A stretch of 64,000 bases of DNA from Megaustenia siamemsis (lineage: Eukaryota > Mollusca > Gastropoda > Stylommatophora > Ariophantidae). The stretch covers positions 17,905,316 to 17,969,315 of the forward strand of contig JAVIAB010000024.1 in the NCBI GenBank assembly GCA_032433765.1. The letters are read 5' to 3'. Position numbers and translations under genes: made by a program. Shown piece by piece: positions 10,345-20,770 of this stretch (positions are counted from its first letter, which is position 1; every line of letters begins with the position of its first letter). Below the pieces are notes generated by a model. The model did no database searches. It saw only the letters and a program-made list of their open reading frames with translations, and was not told where the DNA came from.

Positions 10345-10602
10345 TCATCATCAAGTACCGTGCCTGTAGTCGTAGGTGATCATGTCTCTCCACAACTTTC
10401 GATCTTGACAGTTATTTATCATTTCTGTTATTGACCTTTTGCCAAGCCATTCTCTTAAGCTGTCTGGTATCTTTTCTATTTGCTTCCTTCTATCTCTTCG
10501 TCCCTCAATTTTCCCAGTTGTCACAGTATATTCCAGCTGTTTCCTTCTCATTATATGGCCAAAATAAAATTATGATTGTTTCTTCCTAATATTGGAAATG
10601 AG

Positions 10603-10636
<34 letters not shown>

Positions 10637-10750
10637 GCTTTGGCCTCTTTCATAATGCTTTCATTACTCTCATGAGCTGTGTATGGTATTCTCAACATTC
10701 TTCTGTAAACCACATTTCTACAGCCTCCAGTGATTTTCTTGTCAAATAAC
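10345..10750 (-). pseudogene. LINE-1 C-terminal tail
   Basis: The minus strand encodes VVYRRMLRIPYTAHESNES, then ELISNIRKKQS, and (after a shift) EYTVTTGKIEGRRDRRKQ and LWRDMITYDYRHGT, ending in a short (ATG)n run. These match the tails of ten further LINE-1 fragments here. A (GA)n expansion at 10600-10632 adds an Arg-Glu run within the frame. One frameshift separates the two halves. Confidence 0.88.
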
Positions 10751-11296
10751 ATACAGAGAGAACAAATAAAATGGTTTGCTCAATAACATACAGAGACAAC
10801 AAATAAAATGGTTTGCTCAATAACATACAGAGACAACAAATAAAATGGTGTGCTCAATAACATACAGAGACAACAAATAAAATGGTTTGCTCAATAACAT
10901 ACAGAGACAACAAATAAAATGGTTTGCTCAATAACACACAGAGACAACAAATAAAATGGTTTGCTCAATAACATACAGAGACAACAAATAAAATGGCTTG
11001 CTCAATAACTTACAGAGACAACAAATGAAATGGTTTGCTCAATAACATACAGACAACAAATAAAATGGTTTGCTCAATAACATACAGTGACAACAAATAA
11101 AATGGTTTGCTCAATAACATACAGTGACAACAGATAACATGGTTTGCTCATTAACGTACAGTGACAACAAATAAAATGGTTGCTCAATAACATACAGAGA
11201 CAACAAATAAAATAGTTTGCTCAATAATATACAGAGACAACAAATAAAATAGTTTGCTCAATAACATACAGAGACAACAGATAAAATGGTTTGCTC
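10745..11296. repeat. 37-bp minisatellite
   Basis: About 15 copies of a unit containing TTTGCTCAATAACATACAG and AGACAACAAATAAAATG. It abuts the upstream end of the LINE-1 fragment. Copies are highly similar, with a few single-base changes and one short deletion. Confidence 0.96.
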
Positions 11297-11397
11297 GTCT
11301 GTAAAGAATGCCACGAGAATCTATAGCAGACAAAATATATATTTAAAAGGGAGAGATAGAAGGTGAGTCCGTGGTGGAACCAGCAGAGTAAGATGAA

Positions 11398-12147
11398 CTG
11401 ACAACATCCAAGAAACACAACAGCATCCAAGAAACACAACAACATCCAAGAAACACAACAGCATCCAAGAAACACAACAACATCCAAGAAACACAACAGC
11501 ATCCAAGAAACACAACAGCATCCAAGAAACACAACAGCATCCAAGAAACACAACAGCATCCAAGAAACACAACAGCATCCAAGAAACACAACAGCATCCA
11601 AGAAACACAACAGCATCCAAGAAACACAACAGCATCCAAGAAACACAACAGCATCCAAGAAACACAACAGCATCCAAGAAACACAACAACATCCAAGAAA
11701 TACAACAACATTCAAGAAACACAACAACATTCAAGAAACACAACAACATTCAAGAAACACAACAGCATTCAAGAAACACAACAGCATTCAAGAAACACAA
11801 CAGCATTCAAGAAACACAACAACACCCAAGAAATACAACAACATTCAAGAAATACAACAACATTCAAGGAACAGAACAACATCCAAGAAACACAACAACA
11901 TCCAAGAAACACAACATCATCCAAGAAACACAACAACATCCAAGAAACACAACAACATCCAAGAAACACAACAACATCCAAGAAACACAACAACATCCAA
12001 GAAACACAACATCCAAGAAACACAACAACATCCAAGAAACACAACAACATCCAAGAAACACAACAACATCCAAGAAACACAACAACATCCAAGAAACACA
12101 ACAACATCCAAGAAACACAACAACATCCAAGAAACACAACATCATCA
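11398..12147. repeat. 19-bp minisatellite
   Basis: About 39 copies of AACATCCAAGAAACACAAC or its AGCATCC variant, with a middle block of ATTCAAG variants (11705-11880). On the minus strand all three frames are open and give a hydrophobic Cys/Phe/Leu repeat of 19 residues per three units. This is a by-product of the array and not a membrane protein. Confidence 0.97.
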
Positions 12148-12149
12148 AA

Positions 12150-12300
12150 TGACAGTGGTTGAGGCTGCTAGGAGGGCAAGAACAAGAACTTTGTATCTCC
12201 CTCGACAGCCCAGGGGTATAAGAGGAAGTGAAGAGGCCCATTGCAGCGAAGGCTGGCAACTCATGCCTTGCACCGTGGGCTGGCAACCCACACCACGCCA
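12150..12300 (+). pseudogene. LINE-5 C-terminal tail
   Basis: The plus strand reads VVEAARRARTRTLYLPRQPR followed by GIRGS. It resembles the ETAKKARTRTLFLPIHPSGY segment at 62670-62960 on the minus strand. Both look like LINE C-terminal ends. The fragment is short and abuts the 19-bp array. Confidence 0.6.
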
Positions 12301-12590
12301 CTGCCTACAGCGATGCTATTTTCAGTAGTTTTTAATTTTTTTTAAATTTTTTTATTTTAATGGAAATTGTAGTCTATTACAATACAAAAGTGTTTGGAAA
12401 CACTTTATAGAGAGCTTTCCAAAGAAGGAGCTATCTAAAGGTCAAGAGGACCCCCACCCCCTCCCCTATTCTTCACCCAATTCCCCTCAGAGCACGAGTT
12501 TCGGCCCTTTAATTCTCCTCTGGTAGTAAAAAAAAAAAAAAAGTAAAGTACCCCCGTCACGACAAGTGGCGTATAGAGAATATGGTGTTA

Positions 12591-12614
12591 TAGCTCGTTT
12601 CAAATCATGTGCCC
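12591..12614 (+). repeat. Left terminal inverted repeat of the transposon
   Basis: TAGCTCGTTTCAAATCATGT and four further bases. It is inverted relative to 14684-14707, with about five mismatches in 24 bp. Confidence 0.9.
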
Positions 12615-13000
12615 TACTTCAAAACGCTATTACTCAGTAACCGTTTGTTAAAAACTGTTGACATTTTCCAAATGTTATTAGAATGCAAAAGACCCTTTAA
12701 ATGTATATTTAAAACAAATATCTTGCAGCTGCAGTTTTCTTAAAGCGGCGAATTTCTTTAATGTTTGTCAAAATTGTAAATTGTGAACCCCTAAATAATA
12801 GAAATTACCGTAGTTGCTGGCCTATGATTAATTTTCACTAGGTAAAGGCGTAGTCGTAATGGGGAAATAACTGAATAAGACAAAACACCAGGAGAATTAT
12901 TGTCTTCTCAGTTCGAGGACGGACGATAGTATCAAGGTATACCTGTATGTCCAATTTTCATAGTTGTGTGGTCCTGATAAGGACCGTTTGTTGAACTAAT

Positions 13001-14308
13001 TTAAGGTAATATATGGGCCAACATTGTGGGGGCTATATACTTTCGTTCTGAATCAGACGAGTCTAAAAGATTAATAACTGTTTGGGGTTGAACATTCCAC
13101 AAACCATCATTTTTCCAATATTCCTCTTCCTGTTTTAAGACGTGGTCTTCACATTTAGCCCAATAATCTTTGTCTATATTTAATAAAGCGAGATTAGCAA
13201 GAGTCTTTACATCGCATATTTTGAATGTTGTATTTTCATCTGCCACTTGTCCTTTTAATTTTGCCCAGATTAGTTCTATTGGATTTAAATGAGCATGGTA
13301 AGGTGGCAGCCTCAAACTTATATGACCGTGCTCTTGGATAATCTTATCTATTTGAAAAATCTTTGTCCTTTGTTTTTGCTTTACTAGAGATAGTAATTCA
13401 GGTTTTAAGTACATGTTATTAAATTGTATGTGCTCCTTTGTGAGCCATATCTTAATAGCATCTTTTGTACTGGATGACGTCGGGACTTTATCTTCAAGTG
13501 CAACAATGTTGTGGTACGCTGCATTGTCCATTATTAGGCAAGATGGTCGATCTAGTGATGGGAGAACAGAATTTTCAATCCAATGTCTAAATATGTGACC
13601 ATTCATCTCAAAGTGATAATCCCGATTGTCTATGGATTTTGAAAGAAAAATTAGCTCTGCATTCTGTATTAGTCCATGTTGTCGACTACCTGCATGAGCA
13701 ATTATCAAGCGCTGTCCTTTGCTGCTAGGTATTAATCTCTTAATCTTTCCATCTGATGACTGCCATTCCCTTTGATTAGTGTGGTGAGCATTGATCCATG
13801 TTTCATCCAAGTACACAATATCATAACCTTGCTTGCGCACCTCTTTTGCTTCACGTAAGTACTTGCTTCTCATGACTACTATATGTGGCTTCTCACAGAT
13901 GATGTTTCGTCCATTGGAATACTTTCTGAATGTAAAGCCTGCAGCCCTCACATTCCTCCATAATGTAGACTTTGATATTTCAATACTGTTGTTCTTTTTC
14001 AGCGATACTTTTAATTTTCTTATTGTAACAGTTTCATTCATACCTAACATTTTGCGAATTTCACTTCTAATAAGTTCACTGTCGAAATTATCCAACATTT
14101 TTGCTCTTCCTTGTGATTTTGTATATTTTGAACATTGACGGTCACGTGCTTGAATCCAGCGATTAAATGACCGTTTAGATAAATCCAAAATGTGTCTTGT
14201 CCTATTCTCAGGGTTTTCTAAAGAATGAAATAATCTTCCTCGTTTAGCCTCTTTGCAAAAATAGTCATACATTTTTATTGCGATGTTTTGTAAACTGCAG
14301 AATTTCAT
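13001..14308 (-). CDS. Transposase, IS630/Tc1/mariner superfamily, long D-E spacing
   Basis: This is a DDE transposase expected to excise and reinsert the surrounding element in the nucleus. The ATG at 14308 gives 435 residues. The frame is open a further 44 codons upstream to 14440 but without an ATG there. Residues ~40-130 hold helix-turn-helix segments (DLSKRSFNRWIQARDR, then ISKSTLWRNVRAAGF). The catalytic triad is visible: D168 in IVYLDETWIN, D261 in CLIMDNAAYHN, and E345 in LPPYHAHLNPIELIW. The second Asp and the Glu are separated by 83 residues, against 34 in classic Tc1/mariner. The extra stretch has the conserved look WLTKEHIQF to YLKPELLSLVK. No stop or frameshift interrupts it, so it may be functional. 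DD82E ('Sailor') elements are the nearest type I recall; that placement is inference. Confidence 0.92.
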   Translation of the reverse strand: MKFCSLQNIAIKMYDYFCKEAKRGRLFHSLENPENRTRHILDLSKRSFNRWIQARDRQCSKYTKSQGRAKMLDNFDSELIRSEIRKMLGMNETVTIRKLKVSLKKNNSIEISKSTLWRNVRAAGFTFRKYSNGRNIICEKPHIVVMRSKYLREAKEVRKQGYDIVYLDETWINAHHTNQREWQSSDGKIKRLIPSSKGQRLIIAHAGSRQHGLIQNAELIFLSKSIDNRDYHFEMNGHIFRHWIENSVLPSLDRPSCLIMDNAAYHNIVALEDKVPTSSSTKDAIKIWLTKEHIQFNNMYLKPELLSLVKQKQRTKIFQIDKIIQEHGHISLRLPPYHAHLNPIELIWAKLKGQVADENTTFKICDVKTLANLALLNIDKDYWAKCEDHVLKQEEEYWKNDGLWNVQPQTVINLLDSSDSERKYIAPTMLAHILP

Positions 14309-14683
14309 TTTAAGACTCTTGATAAATGGTATCGTTCCACGTCTCCACCTATGAATGAACGGAAATGGAACACATAATTTCTCGTGTTTTTTAAAGTGTC
14401 TAATTGTGTCAAAAAACGAACGGTGAAAGCGTGCAAACACGTCAATTTGACCGTGTATGGATTTTTACTTGCTATTTTTAACTTAAAATACTGTAAACAT
14501 TAAGTTTTGACTACATCAATGGGTCGTTATAAATTTATATAAATCAAATAAGCAACAATAATAACCAAATGTTTTTTTTTTAAATTAAATTAATTCCCTG
14601 TTGGGTTCTAATCATTATAACTTTACATGCAAATTTTGAACAACTTACAACAAGCGGTTAAAAAGCTATAGATTTTTAAAGTT

Positions 14684-14707
14684 GGGCACGACTTATGAAA
14701 CAAGCTA
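14684..14707 (-). repeat. Right terminal inverted repeat of the transposon
   Basis: Reads TAGCTTGTTTCATAAGTCGT inward on the minus strand, pairing with 12591-12614. Confidence 0.9.
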
Positions 14708-14924
14708 GTGACCATACATTTTACAGACCTTCGGCACATGATTTTTGGAGTAACGTGGTCGTTATTATGCCCGTGCCGCTTTACTTTTCCAGAAAAAAAA
14801 TCTGGTACCCATTAAAGGCTGGGTGAACCGGAAGCCGTCGGTTGGGATCGAGCCTTACCACTTGTCCTTTTTAGTCCAGTTTACTAACCACTGAGCTATC
14901 GCGGCTCCTCTGGTAGTAGCTGTG

Positions 14925-14931
14925 ATCTCGA

Positions 14932-14962
<31 letters not shown>

Positions 14963-15300
14963 GTCTCTGCGATCAGGACTTAACCAGAGTAGGATTGCAG
15001 ACTCTCAAATGAAGTCAGCTGTCAGGTTAAGTGTGTTGATCGCCCCCACAGACGGAACATCACATTTAGAGTCTGCCAGATCCACTCTGATTGAACACCC
15101 GTTAAAACGTTGCATTGTGTTCTGCGCCAGTGGCCCAGTGCATCCGATTTCAGCCAGAATTTTATTCAGGTTTGCATTCCTTAGCCTTTGATTGTCCCCA
15201 ATCTTCCTGCAAGGCAGCAGATGATCTTTTCTGTAGGGGCATTCTGCCCTTAGATGGTCGGCCCTCCCAGGTTTACGAGCACCATCTGCCCGAGTCACTA
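14925..15300 (-). pseudogene. LINE-9 3' fragment with (GA)n tail
   Basis: The minus strand reads HLRAECPYRKDHLLPCRKIG, then NQRLRNANLNKILAEIGCTG and PLAQNTMQRFN. The second block recurs at 18404-18540. A HxxxC-like segment near a LINE C-terminus is usual, but the exact clade is not recognised. The 3' end (CCTGATCGCAGAGA) passes directly into a (GA)n tract at 14930-14962. Frameshifts indicate a dead copy. Confidence 0.65.
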
Positions 15301-15387
15301 GAGGTGACTAACACAGACATGCACACACAAAGATATGAGATGTGACCAACAAAGACATGCACACAGCGATACGAGGCATGACTAACA

Positions 15388-15467
<80 letters not shown>

Positions 15468-15830
15468 ATATATGACACATGACTAACATAAACATACACA
15501 TAAAGATATGAGATATGGCTGACACAGACATGCACACAATGATACGAGGCATGACTAACACTGACACACATCAAGATTTATGACACATGACTAACATAAA
15601 CATGCACATAAAGATATGAGATATGACTGACATAGACATGCACACACAAAGATTTGACACATGCCTAACATAGACATACACACAAAGATCTGAGATATGA
15701 CTAACATAGACATGCACACACAAAGGTATGAGATATGACTAACATAACCATGCACACACAAGGATATGAGATGTGACAGACACAGACATGCACACACAAA
15801 GATATGAGATGTGACTAACGTAATATATAA
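15300..15830. repeat. 38-bp minisatellite interrupted by (TA)n
   Basis: About 11 imperfect copies of a unit like GACTAACATAGACATGCACA followed by CACAAAGATATGAGATAT. A (TA)n tract splits the array at 15393-15464. Confidence 0.93.
15393..15464. repeat. (TA)n microsatellite
   Basis: About 36 uninterrupted TA dinucleotides within the 38-bp array. Confidence 0.98.
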
Positions 15831-16119
15831 TAACATGTGATATAATACACACTAACCAAACCAAGCATCTCCTGAATTCTAAAACAGATGAAGATATTGC
15901 AGCAACATTTTAACGTGTTCATTGCATGAGAAATACAAATAAATGTTTCTGTATTTTGTGTGGCACTTAATTGTTATGATATGTCTGACTGACTCGCCAC
16001 TGTTTGTCATTTGGCTGAGGGTGCCTACACAGTACGGTTGTTGTTCGTGAGTGTTAGTGTACATTAGCTATGAGCTCACACAGGATAGATGGATAATGTG
16101 TTTGTCTACTCTGGAGGAA

Positions 16120-17870
16120 ACAAAGTTTAGTGGTCAAAGAATGTTTAGTGGTCAAATAATGTTTAGTGGTCAAATAATGTTTAGTGGTTAAAGAGGGTTT
16201 CGTGGTCAAAGAAAGTTTAGTGGTCAAAGAAAGTTTGGTGGTTAAAGAAAGTTTAGTGGTCAAAAAAGTTTAGTGGTCAAAGAAAGTTTAGTGGTTAAAG
16301 AAAGTTTAGTGGTCAAAGAAAGTTTAGTGGTCAAAGAAAGTTTAGTGGTGAAAGAAAGTTTAGTGGTCAAAGAAAGTTTAGTGGTCAAAGAAAGTTTAGT
16401 GGTTAAAGAAAGTTTAGTGGTTAAAGAAAGTTTAGTGGTCAAAGAAAGTTTAGTGGTCAAAGAAAGTTTAGTGGTCAAAGAAAGTTTAGTGGTCAAAGAA
16501 AGTTTAGTGGTTAAAGAAAGTTTAGTGGTCAAAGAAAGTTTAGTGGTCAAAGAAAGTTTAGTGGTCAAAGAAAGTTTAGTGGTTAAAGAAAGTTTAGTGG
16601 TCAAAGAAAGTTTAGTGGTTAAAGAAAGTTTAGTGGTCAAAGAAAGTTTAGTGGTCAAAGAAAGTTTAGTGGTCAAAGAAAGTTTAGTGGTCAAAGAAAG
16701 TTTAGTGGTCAAAGAAAGTTTAGTGGTCAAAGAAAGTTTAGTGGTCAAAGAAAGTTTAGTGGTTAAAGAAAGTTTAGTGGTCAAAGAAAGTTTAGTGGTC
16801 AAAGAAAGTTTAGTGGTCAAAGAAAGTTTAGTGGTTAAAGAAAGTTTAGTGGTCAAAGAAAGTTTAGTGGTCAAAGAAAGTTTAGTGGTTAAAGAAAGTT
16901 TAGTGGTCAAAGAAAGTTTAGTGGTTAAAGAAAGTTTAGTGGTTAAAGAAAGTTTAGTGGTCAAAGAAAGTTTAGTGGTTAAAGAAAGTTTAGTGGTTAA
17001 AGAAAGTTTAGTGGTCAAAGAAAGTTTAGTGGTTAAAGAAAGTTTAGTGGTCAAAGAAAGTTTAGTGGTCAAAGAAAGTTTAGTGGTTAAAGAAAGTTTA
17101 GTGGTCAAAGAAAGTTTAGTGGTCAAAGAATGTTTACTGGTCAAAGAAAGTTTACTGGTCAAAGGAAGTTTACTGGTCAAAAAAAGTTTAGTGGTTAAAG
17201 AATGTTTAGTAGTCAAAGAAGGTAAAAGTAAAGTAAAGTACGAGACTTGAACCGGCGTCTTTGCACGCAAGTTGTGTACACCCATATGTGCTCGGCCGCC
17301 TATCCAGAAATGTTCGGAGATTTCTATATAGTGTCGCCTCAAGCATCGAAACTCAGATGCGAAGCAACATTCCTCACCTTCCCAGAGTAATACCCTGGTA
17401 CCCATTTCTGCCAACGGCTGGGTCGACCGTGGGGGTATTTTTTTTTTCCAACCACGAGTGCGATTCACACTGCTCCCAGCGGGAATAAACACGGGTTGTC
17501 CGAACGTCGGAAGTCCAGCCGGGTGGTTTTCCCAACTCGGCTACCGAGACCTCATGTCAAAGAAGGTTTAGTGGCCAAAGAATGTTTAGTGGTCAAATAA
17601 TGTTTAGTGGCCAAAGAATGTTTAGTGGTTAAAGAATGTTTAGTGGCCAAAGAATGTTTAGTGGTCAAAGAATGTTTAGTGGTCAAAGAATGTTTAGTGG
17701 CCAAAGAATGTTTAGTGGTCAAAGAATGTTTAGTGGCCAAAGAAGGTTTGGTGGCCAAAAAAGGTTTAGTGGTCACAGAAAGGTTTAGTGGTCACAGAAA
17801 GGTTTAGTGGTCACAGAAAATTTTTGTGGTCACAGAAAGTTTTTGTGGTGACAGAAAGGTTAGGTGTCAA
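16120..17870. repeat. 18-bp minisatellite, split by a SINE
   Basis: Roughly 60 copies of GTTTAGTGGTCAAAGAAA at 16120-17223, then about 17 more with AATG or AAGG variants at 17556-17870. A single C/T position (GGTCAAAG or GGTTAAAG) varies irregularly from unit to unit. The 18-bp period keeps frames open for hundreds of codons on both strands (LTTKLS and VVKESL repeats), which I reject as coding. The outer right end is more diverged (TTTTTGTGGTCACAGAAA). Confidence 0.97.
17212..17567 (-). mobile_element. SINE-4 inserted in the 18-bp array, 12-bp TSD
   Basis: Body 17224-17555 on the minus strand, flanked by GTCAAAGAAGGT at 17212-17223 and 17556-17567. The target is array sequence, so the array predates the SINE. 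A tRNA-like segment is visible at both ends: the head (GGTCTCGGTAGCCGAG) and the tail (GGCGGCCGAGCACATATGGG to CCGGTTCAAGTCTCG, a B-box match). A TACTTTACTTTACTTTT tail follows. A second copy is at 24014. Confidence 0.93.
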
Positions 17871-17934
17871 CCCAGAAATGTTGGCGTCTGTTCCCAACGA
17901 AACAGCCATTCTAAATTTCCTATAAAATTTGACC

Positions 17935-18403
17935 ATCATCATCATTGGGTGCCGTCTCCGTATCGAAGGTTGGCTACCATGAAGCGCCATTCCACTCTGT
18001 CTCTTCCTTTGATGGTGCAGGTCCATCTTTTGATGTTACTCGTCCATGTTAGTATTGGTCTGCCTCTGTCTCTTTTACCTTGTATTTTCCCTTCCAATAT
18101 TACTTCTAGTATGCTGTTGTGTCTTTTAACATGCCCCCAAAATTTAATTTGTCTTGTTTGAATTGCGTTTAGTAGTTCTCTTTTAATTTTTAGTTGTTTT
18201 AAGACTTCGTCGTTTTTTTTCTTTTCCTTTCCATCCAATTCTTCTATAAATCCAAATTTCAAAGGCTTCAATTTTCTGTTCTGTTTTCTTGTCTATGTCC
18301 ATGTTTCAGCGCCATATAGGAATGTTGAGAAGATATAACATGTTGCTATTCTTAGTCTTAGCCCTCATGTTAATTGTTTTGGTGTTAGTTTATTTTTCAT
18401 GAC
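17935..18403 (-). pseudogene. LINE-2 C-terminal tail
   Basis: The minus strand encodes DEVLKQLKIKRELLNAIQTR, then QIKFWGHVKRHNSILEVILE and GKIQGKRDRGRP, ending near (ATG)n at 17935. Upstream (18300-18400) TCYIFSTFLYGAETWT extends the similarity with shifts. About ten related fragments occur here. It is truncated at its 5' end and not functional. Confidence 0.88.
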
Positions 18404-18630
18404 ATTCAAAACTTATTTGAAAAATCAAAGGCTAAGGAAAGCAAACCTGAACAAAATGCTGGCTGAAATCGGATGCACTGGGCCACTGGCGCAGAATACA
18501 GTGCAACGTTTTAACAGGTATTCAAGCGGAGTGGATCTAACAGGCTTGAACAGACAGCTGTCTTCGTGCGAGAGTCTGGAGTCCTACTCTGATTGAGTCC
18601 TGATCGCAGAGAGAGAAAGAGAGAGAGAAA
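18404..18630 (+). pseudogene. LINE-9 3' fragment with (GA)n tail
   Basis: Reads NQRLRKANLNKMLAEIGCTG and PLAQNTVQRFN, as at 14925-15300, then ends CCTGATCGCAGAGAGAGAAA. The tail type is the same as in that copy. Confidence 0.7.
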
Positions 18631-18639
18631 ACAATCTGT

Positions 18640-19400
18640 GGTTAAACGGACCGTGCCTCACAACAAAGGCTGTAAAACGGACCGTGCCTCACGACGAAGG
18701 CTATAAAACGGACCGTTCCCTCACAACGAAGGCTATAAAACGGACCGTGCCTCACAACGAAGGCTATAAAACGGACCGTTCCCTCACAACGAAGGCTATA
18801 AAACGGACCGTTCCCTCACAACGAAGGCTATAAAACGGACCGTGCCTCACAACGAAGGCTATAAAACGGACCGTTCCCTCACAACGAAGGCTATAAAACG
18901 GACCGTACCTCACAACGAAGGCTATAAAACGGACCGTTCCCTCACAACGAAGGCTATAAAACGGACCGTACCTCACAACGAAGGCTATAAAACGGACCGT
19001 TCCCTCACAACGAAGGCTATAAAACGGACCGTTCCCTCACAACGAAGGCTATAAAACGGACCGTTCCCTCACAACGAAGGCTATAAAACGGACCGTGCCC
19101 CACAACGAAGGCTGTAAAACGGACCGTACCTCACAACGAAGGCTATAAAACGGACCGTTCCCTCACAACGAAGGCTATAAAACGGACCGTGCCTCACAAC
19201 GAAGGCTGTAAAACGGACCGTGCCTCACAACGAAGGCTATAAAACGGACTGTACCTCACAACGAAGGCTGTAAAACGGACTGTACCTCACAACGAAGGCT
19301 ATAAAACGGACTGTACCTCACAACGAAGGCTATAAAACGGACTGTACCTCACAACGAAGGCTATAAAACGGACTGTACCTCACAACGAAGGCTGTAAAAA
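18640..19400. repeat. 31/32-bp minisatellite with a TATAAAA in nearly every unit
   Basis: About 24 copies of ACGGACCGTGCCTCACAACG then AAGGCTATAAA. Length alternates between 31 and 32 bp according to GCCTCAC or TTCCCTCAC. A CTGTAAAAC variant and an ACTGTACC variant cluster toward the right end, so the array evolved by local block copying. Confidence 0.96.
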
Positions 19401-19904
19401 CCCAAGGGACATACCCACAGGTGTGATTACCAGTTAGTGAGAATCTTTCTGAGCTCAGATCCGGGACGAGAAACTAACGTCATCTCGTGGTTGCATCAGT
19501 TCATGGCCAAGTCAGCGGCCTGCTGGAGCGCGTGCTCGCTTTGATTTAATTTTCCCGGCGGGGTCATTCAGGCCTGGCAAACACTGGGTGAAAATAGTTT
19601 GTTTGTGTGTGTAAGTGAGACCCGCATGTTTCTGCTGTAGCTAGTTGTAACCAGCCTTGTTACTGACCGAATATTTGGGTTTTCGGCTTCATCGTGTAAA
19701 GGAAATGGCCCCGGAATTTGACTGCAACGGATGTGAAATTGGCAATCATATTTAAACATGGAACTCATATCAATGGATCAAACACAGCGAGCAAGACAAA
19801 CATCGTAACGAGAATGACATCGCGTTGTTAGCAACAACAGAAAAGTATAAACTAAACACTACAGCATATAAATTGTGTTAATGAGTTGATTAAAATAAAC
19901 GCCA
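19401..19904. other. No gene recognised
   Basis: Apparently single-copy sequence with no long frame matching a known family. I see no splice-flanked exon I would defend. Confidence 0.4.
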
Positions 19905-20545
19905 TACAAATTTACTAACATCAAAACAGATAACACCAGGGCTAAAACTAATAGCAACATGTTATATCTTCTCAACGTTCATGTATGGTACAGAAACATG
20001 GACATTAGACAAGGAAAACAGAAGATTGAAGGGTTTGAAACGTGGATCTATAGAACAATTGGTGAAAATAAAAGAAAACAAACGATGAAGTCTTAAAACA
20101 GCTAAAAATAAGAGAACTACTATTATACATGAGATCCTCTGCCTGCCATCGCGGTGTGGGGACCATAACCGGCACTACTTGTTGGCTGCTCCCACAACAC
20201 CATCCACCACCTGCTCCAATGGCTTCACATAACCCTGATAGGGGGGCTAAACGGGAGCTCCACCTTGCCCAGGGGTGTCCCGAAGACTAGCGGAGGAAAG
20301 GAGACGTCTTACTCCTCCTTTGATAGGGCAGAACTCTACCCCGCTAACCGCAAACATAATTCAAACAAGGCTAATTAGATTTTTGGGGCATGTTAAAAGA
20401 CACAACAGCCTACTAAAAGTAATCTTGGAAGGGAAAATACAAGGTAAAAGAGGCAGACCAAGAGTAATATGGAGTAACTTCCAAAGATGCACAAGTCAGC
20501 CTATGGTAACCTGCACTATCAAGGCAAAAGAGTGATGATTCATCA
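19905..20545 (+). pseudogene. LINE-2 C-terminal region interrupted by ~235 bp
   Basis: The left part (19905-20117) reads LLTSKQITPGLKL and SYIFSTFMYGTETWTLDKE with shifts. The right part (20350-20540) reads NIIQTRLIRFLGHVKRHNSL and VILEGKIQGKRGRPRVIW. Between them, about 20120-20350, is unrelated sequence (CTCCACCTTGCCCAGGGG, then CTCCTCCTTTGATAGGG), probably another inserted repeat. The normal LINE order is restored across the interruption. Confidence 0.8.
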
Positions 20546-20555
20546 CTCAGTGATG

Positions 20556-20770
20556 ATTAGTAGACAACCAAAGATTATTTTAGTAGACAACCAAAGATCA
20601 TTTTAGTAGACAACCAAAGATTATTTTAGTAGACAACCAAAGCTTATTTTAGTAGACAACCAAAGATTATTTTAGTAGACAACCAAAGATTATTATAGTA
20701 GACAACCAAAGCTTATTATAGTAGACAACCAAAGCTTATTTTAGTAGACAACCAAAGATTATTTTAATCC
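20556..20770. repeat. 23-bp minisatellite
   Basis: About nine copies of AGTAGACAACCAAAGATTAT plus TTT, with GCTTATT and ATTATAG variants. Confidence 0.95.

Larger units (their letters stand above)
12591..14707 (-). mobile_element. Tc1/mariner-related DNA transposon, apparently complete
   Basis: A 2117-bp element bounded by inverted repeats: TAGCTCGTTTCA at the left end and, read inward from the right, TAGCTTGTTTCA. The outer ~24 bp match well and weaker similarity continues to about 70 bp. TA is present at both junctions, consistent with TA-directed insertion. It carries one uninterrupted transposase frame on the minus strand, with ~400 bp of non-coding DNA on its downstream side and ~270-400 bp on the other. 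The empty-site sequence is known from other SINE-1 copies in this window. Confidence 0.93.
12515..14918 (-). mobile_element. SINE-1 split by a DNA transposon
   Basis: The 3' part of the SINE is at 12529-12590 and the remainder (body and tRNA-like head) at 14708-14908, minus strand. CTCCTCTGGTAGTA flanks the composite at 12515-12528 and 14905-14918; its last ~10 bases are the TSD and the first few overlap the SINE head. Rejoining the two parts restores the normal SINE junction (GGTGTTA then GTGACC), as in other copies. This proves the transposon arrived after the SINE. Confidence 0.93.

Noticed and set aside
11221..12301. Hydrophobic Cys/Leu/Phe repeat 'membrane protein' frames
   Set aside because: The 19-bp array yields a 57-bp (19-residue) period in all frames of the minus strand.
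15308..15574. Tyr/Ile repeat frames
   Set aside because: They translate a (TA)n tract within a minisatellite.
16260..17492. Frames of 410 (minus) and 325 (plus) codons with LTTKLS or VVKESL repeats
   Set aside because: Products of the 18-bp array. The two strands are open over the same bases, and a SINE interrupts the region.
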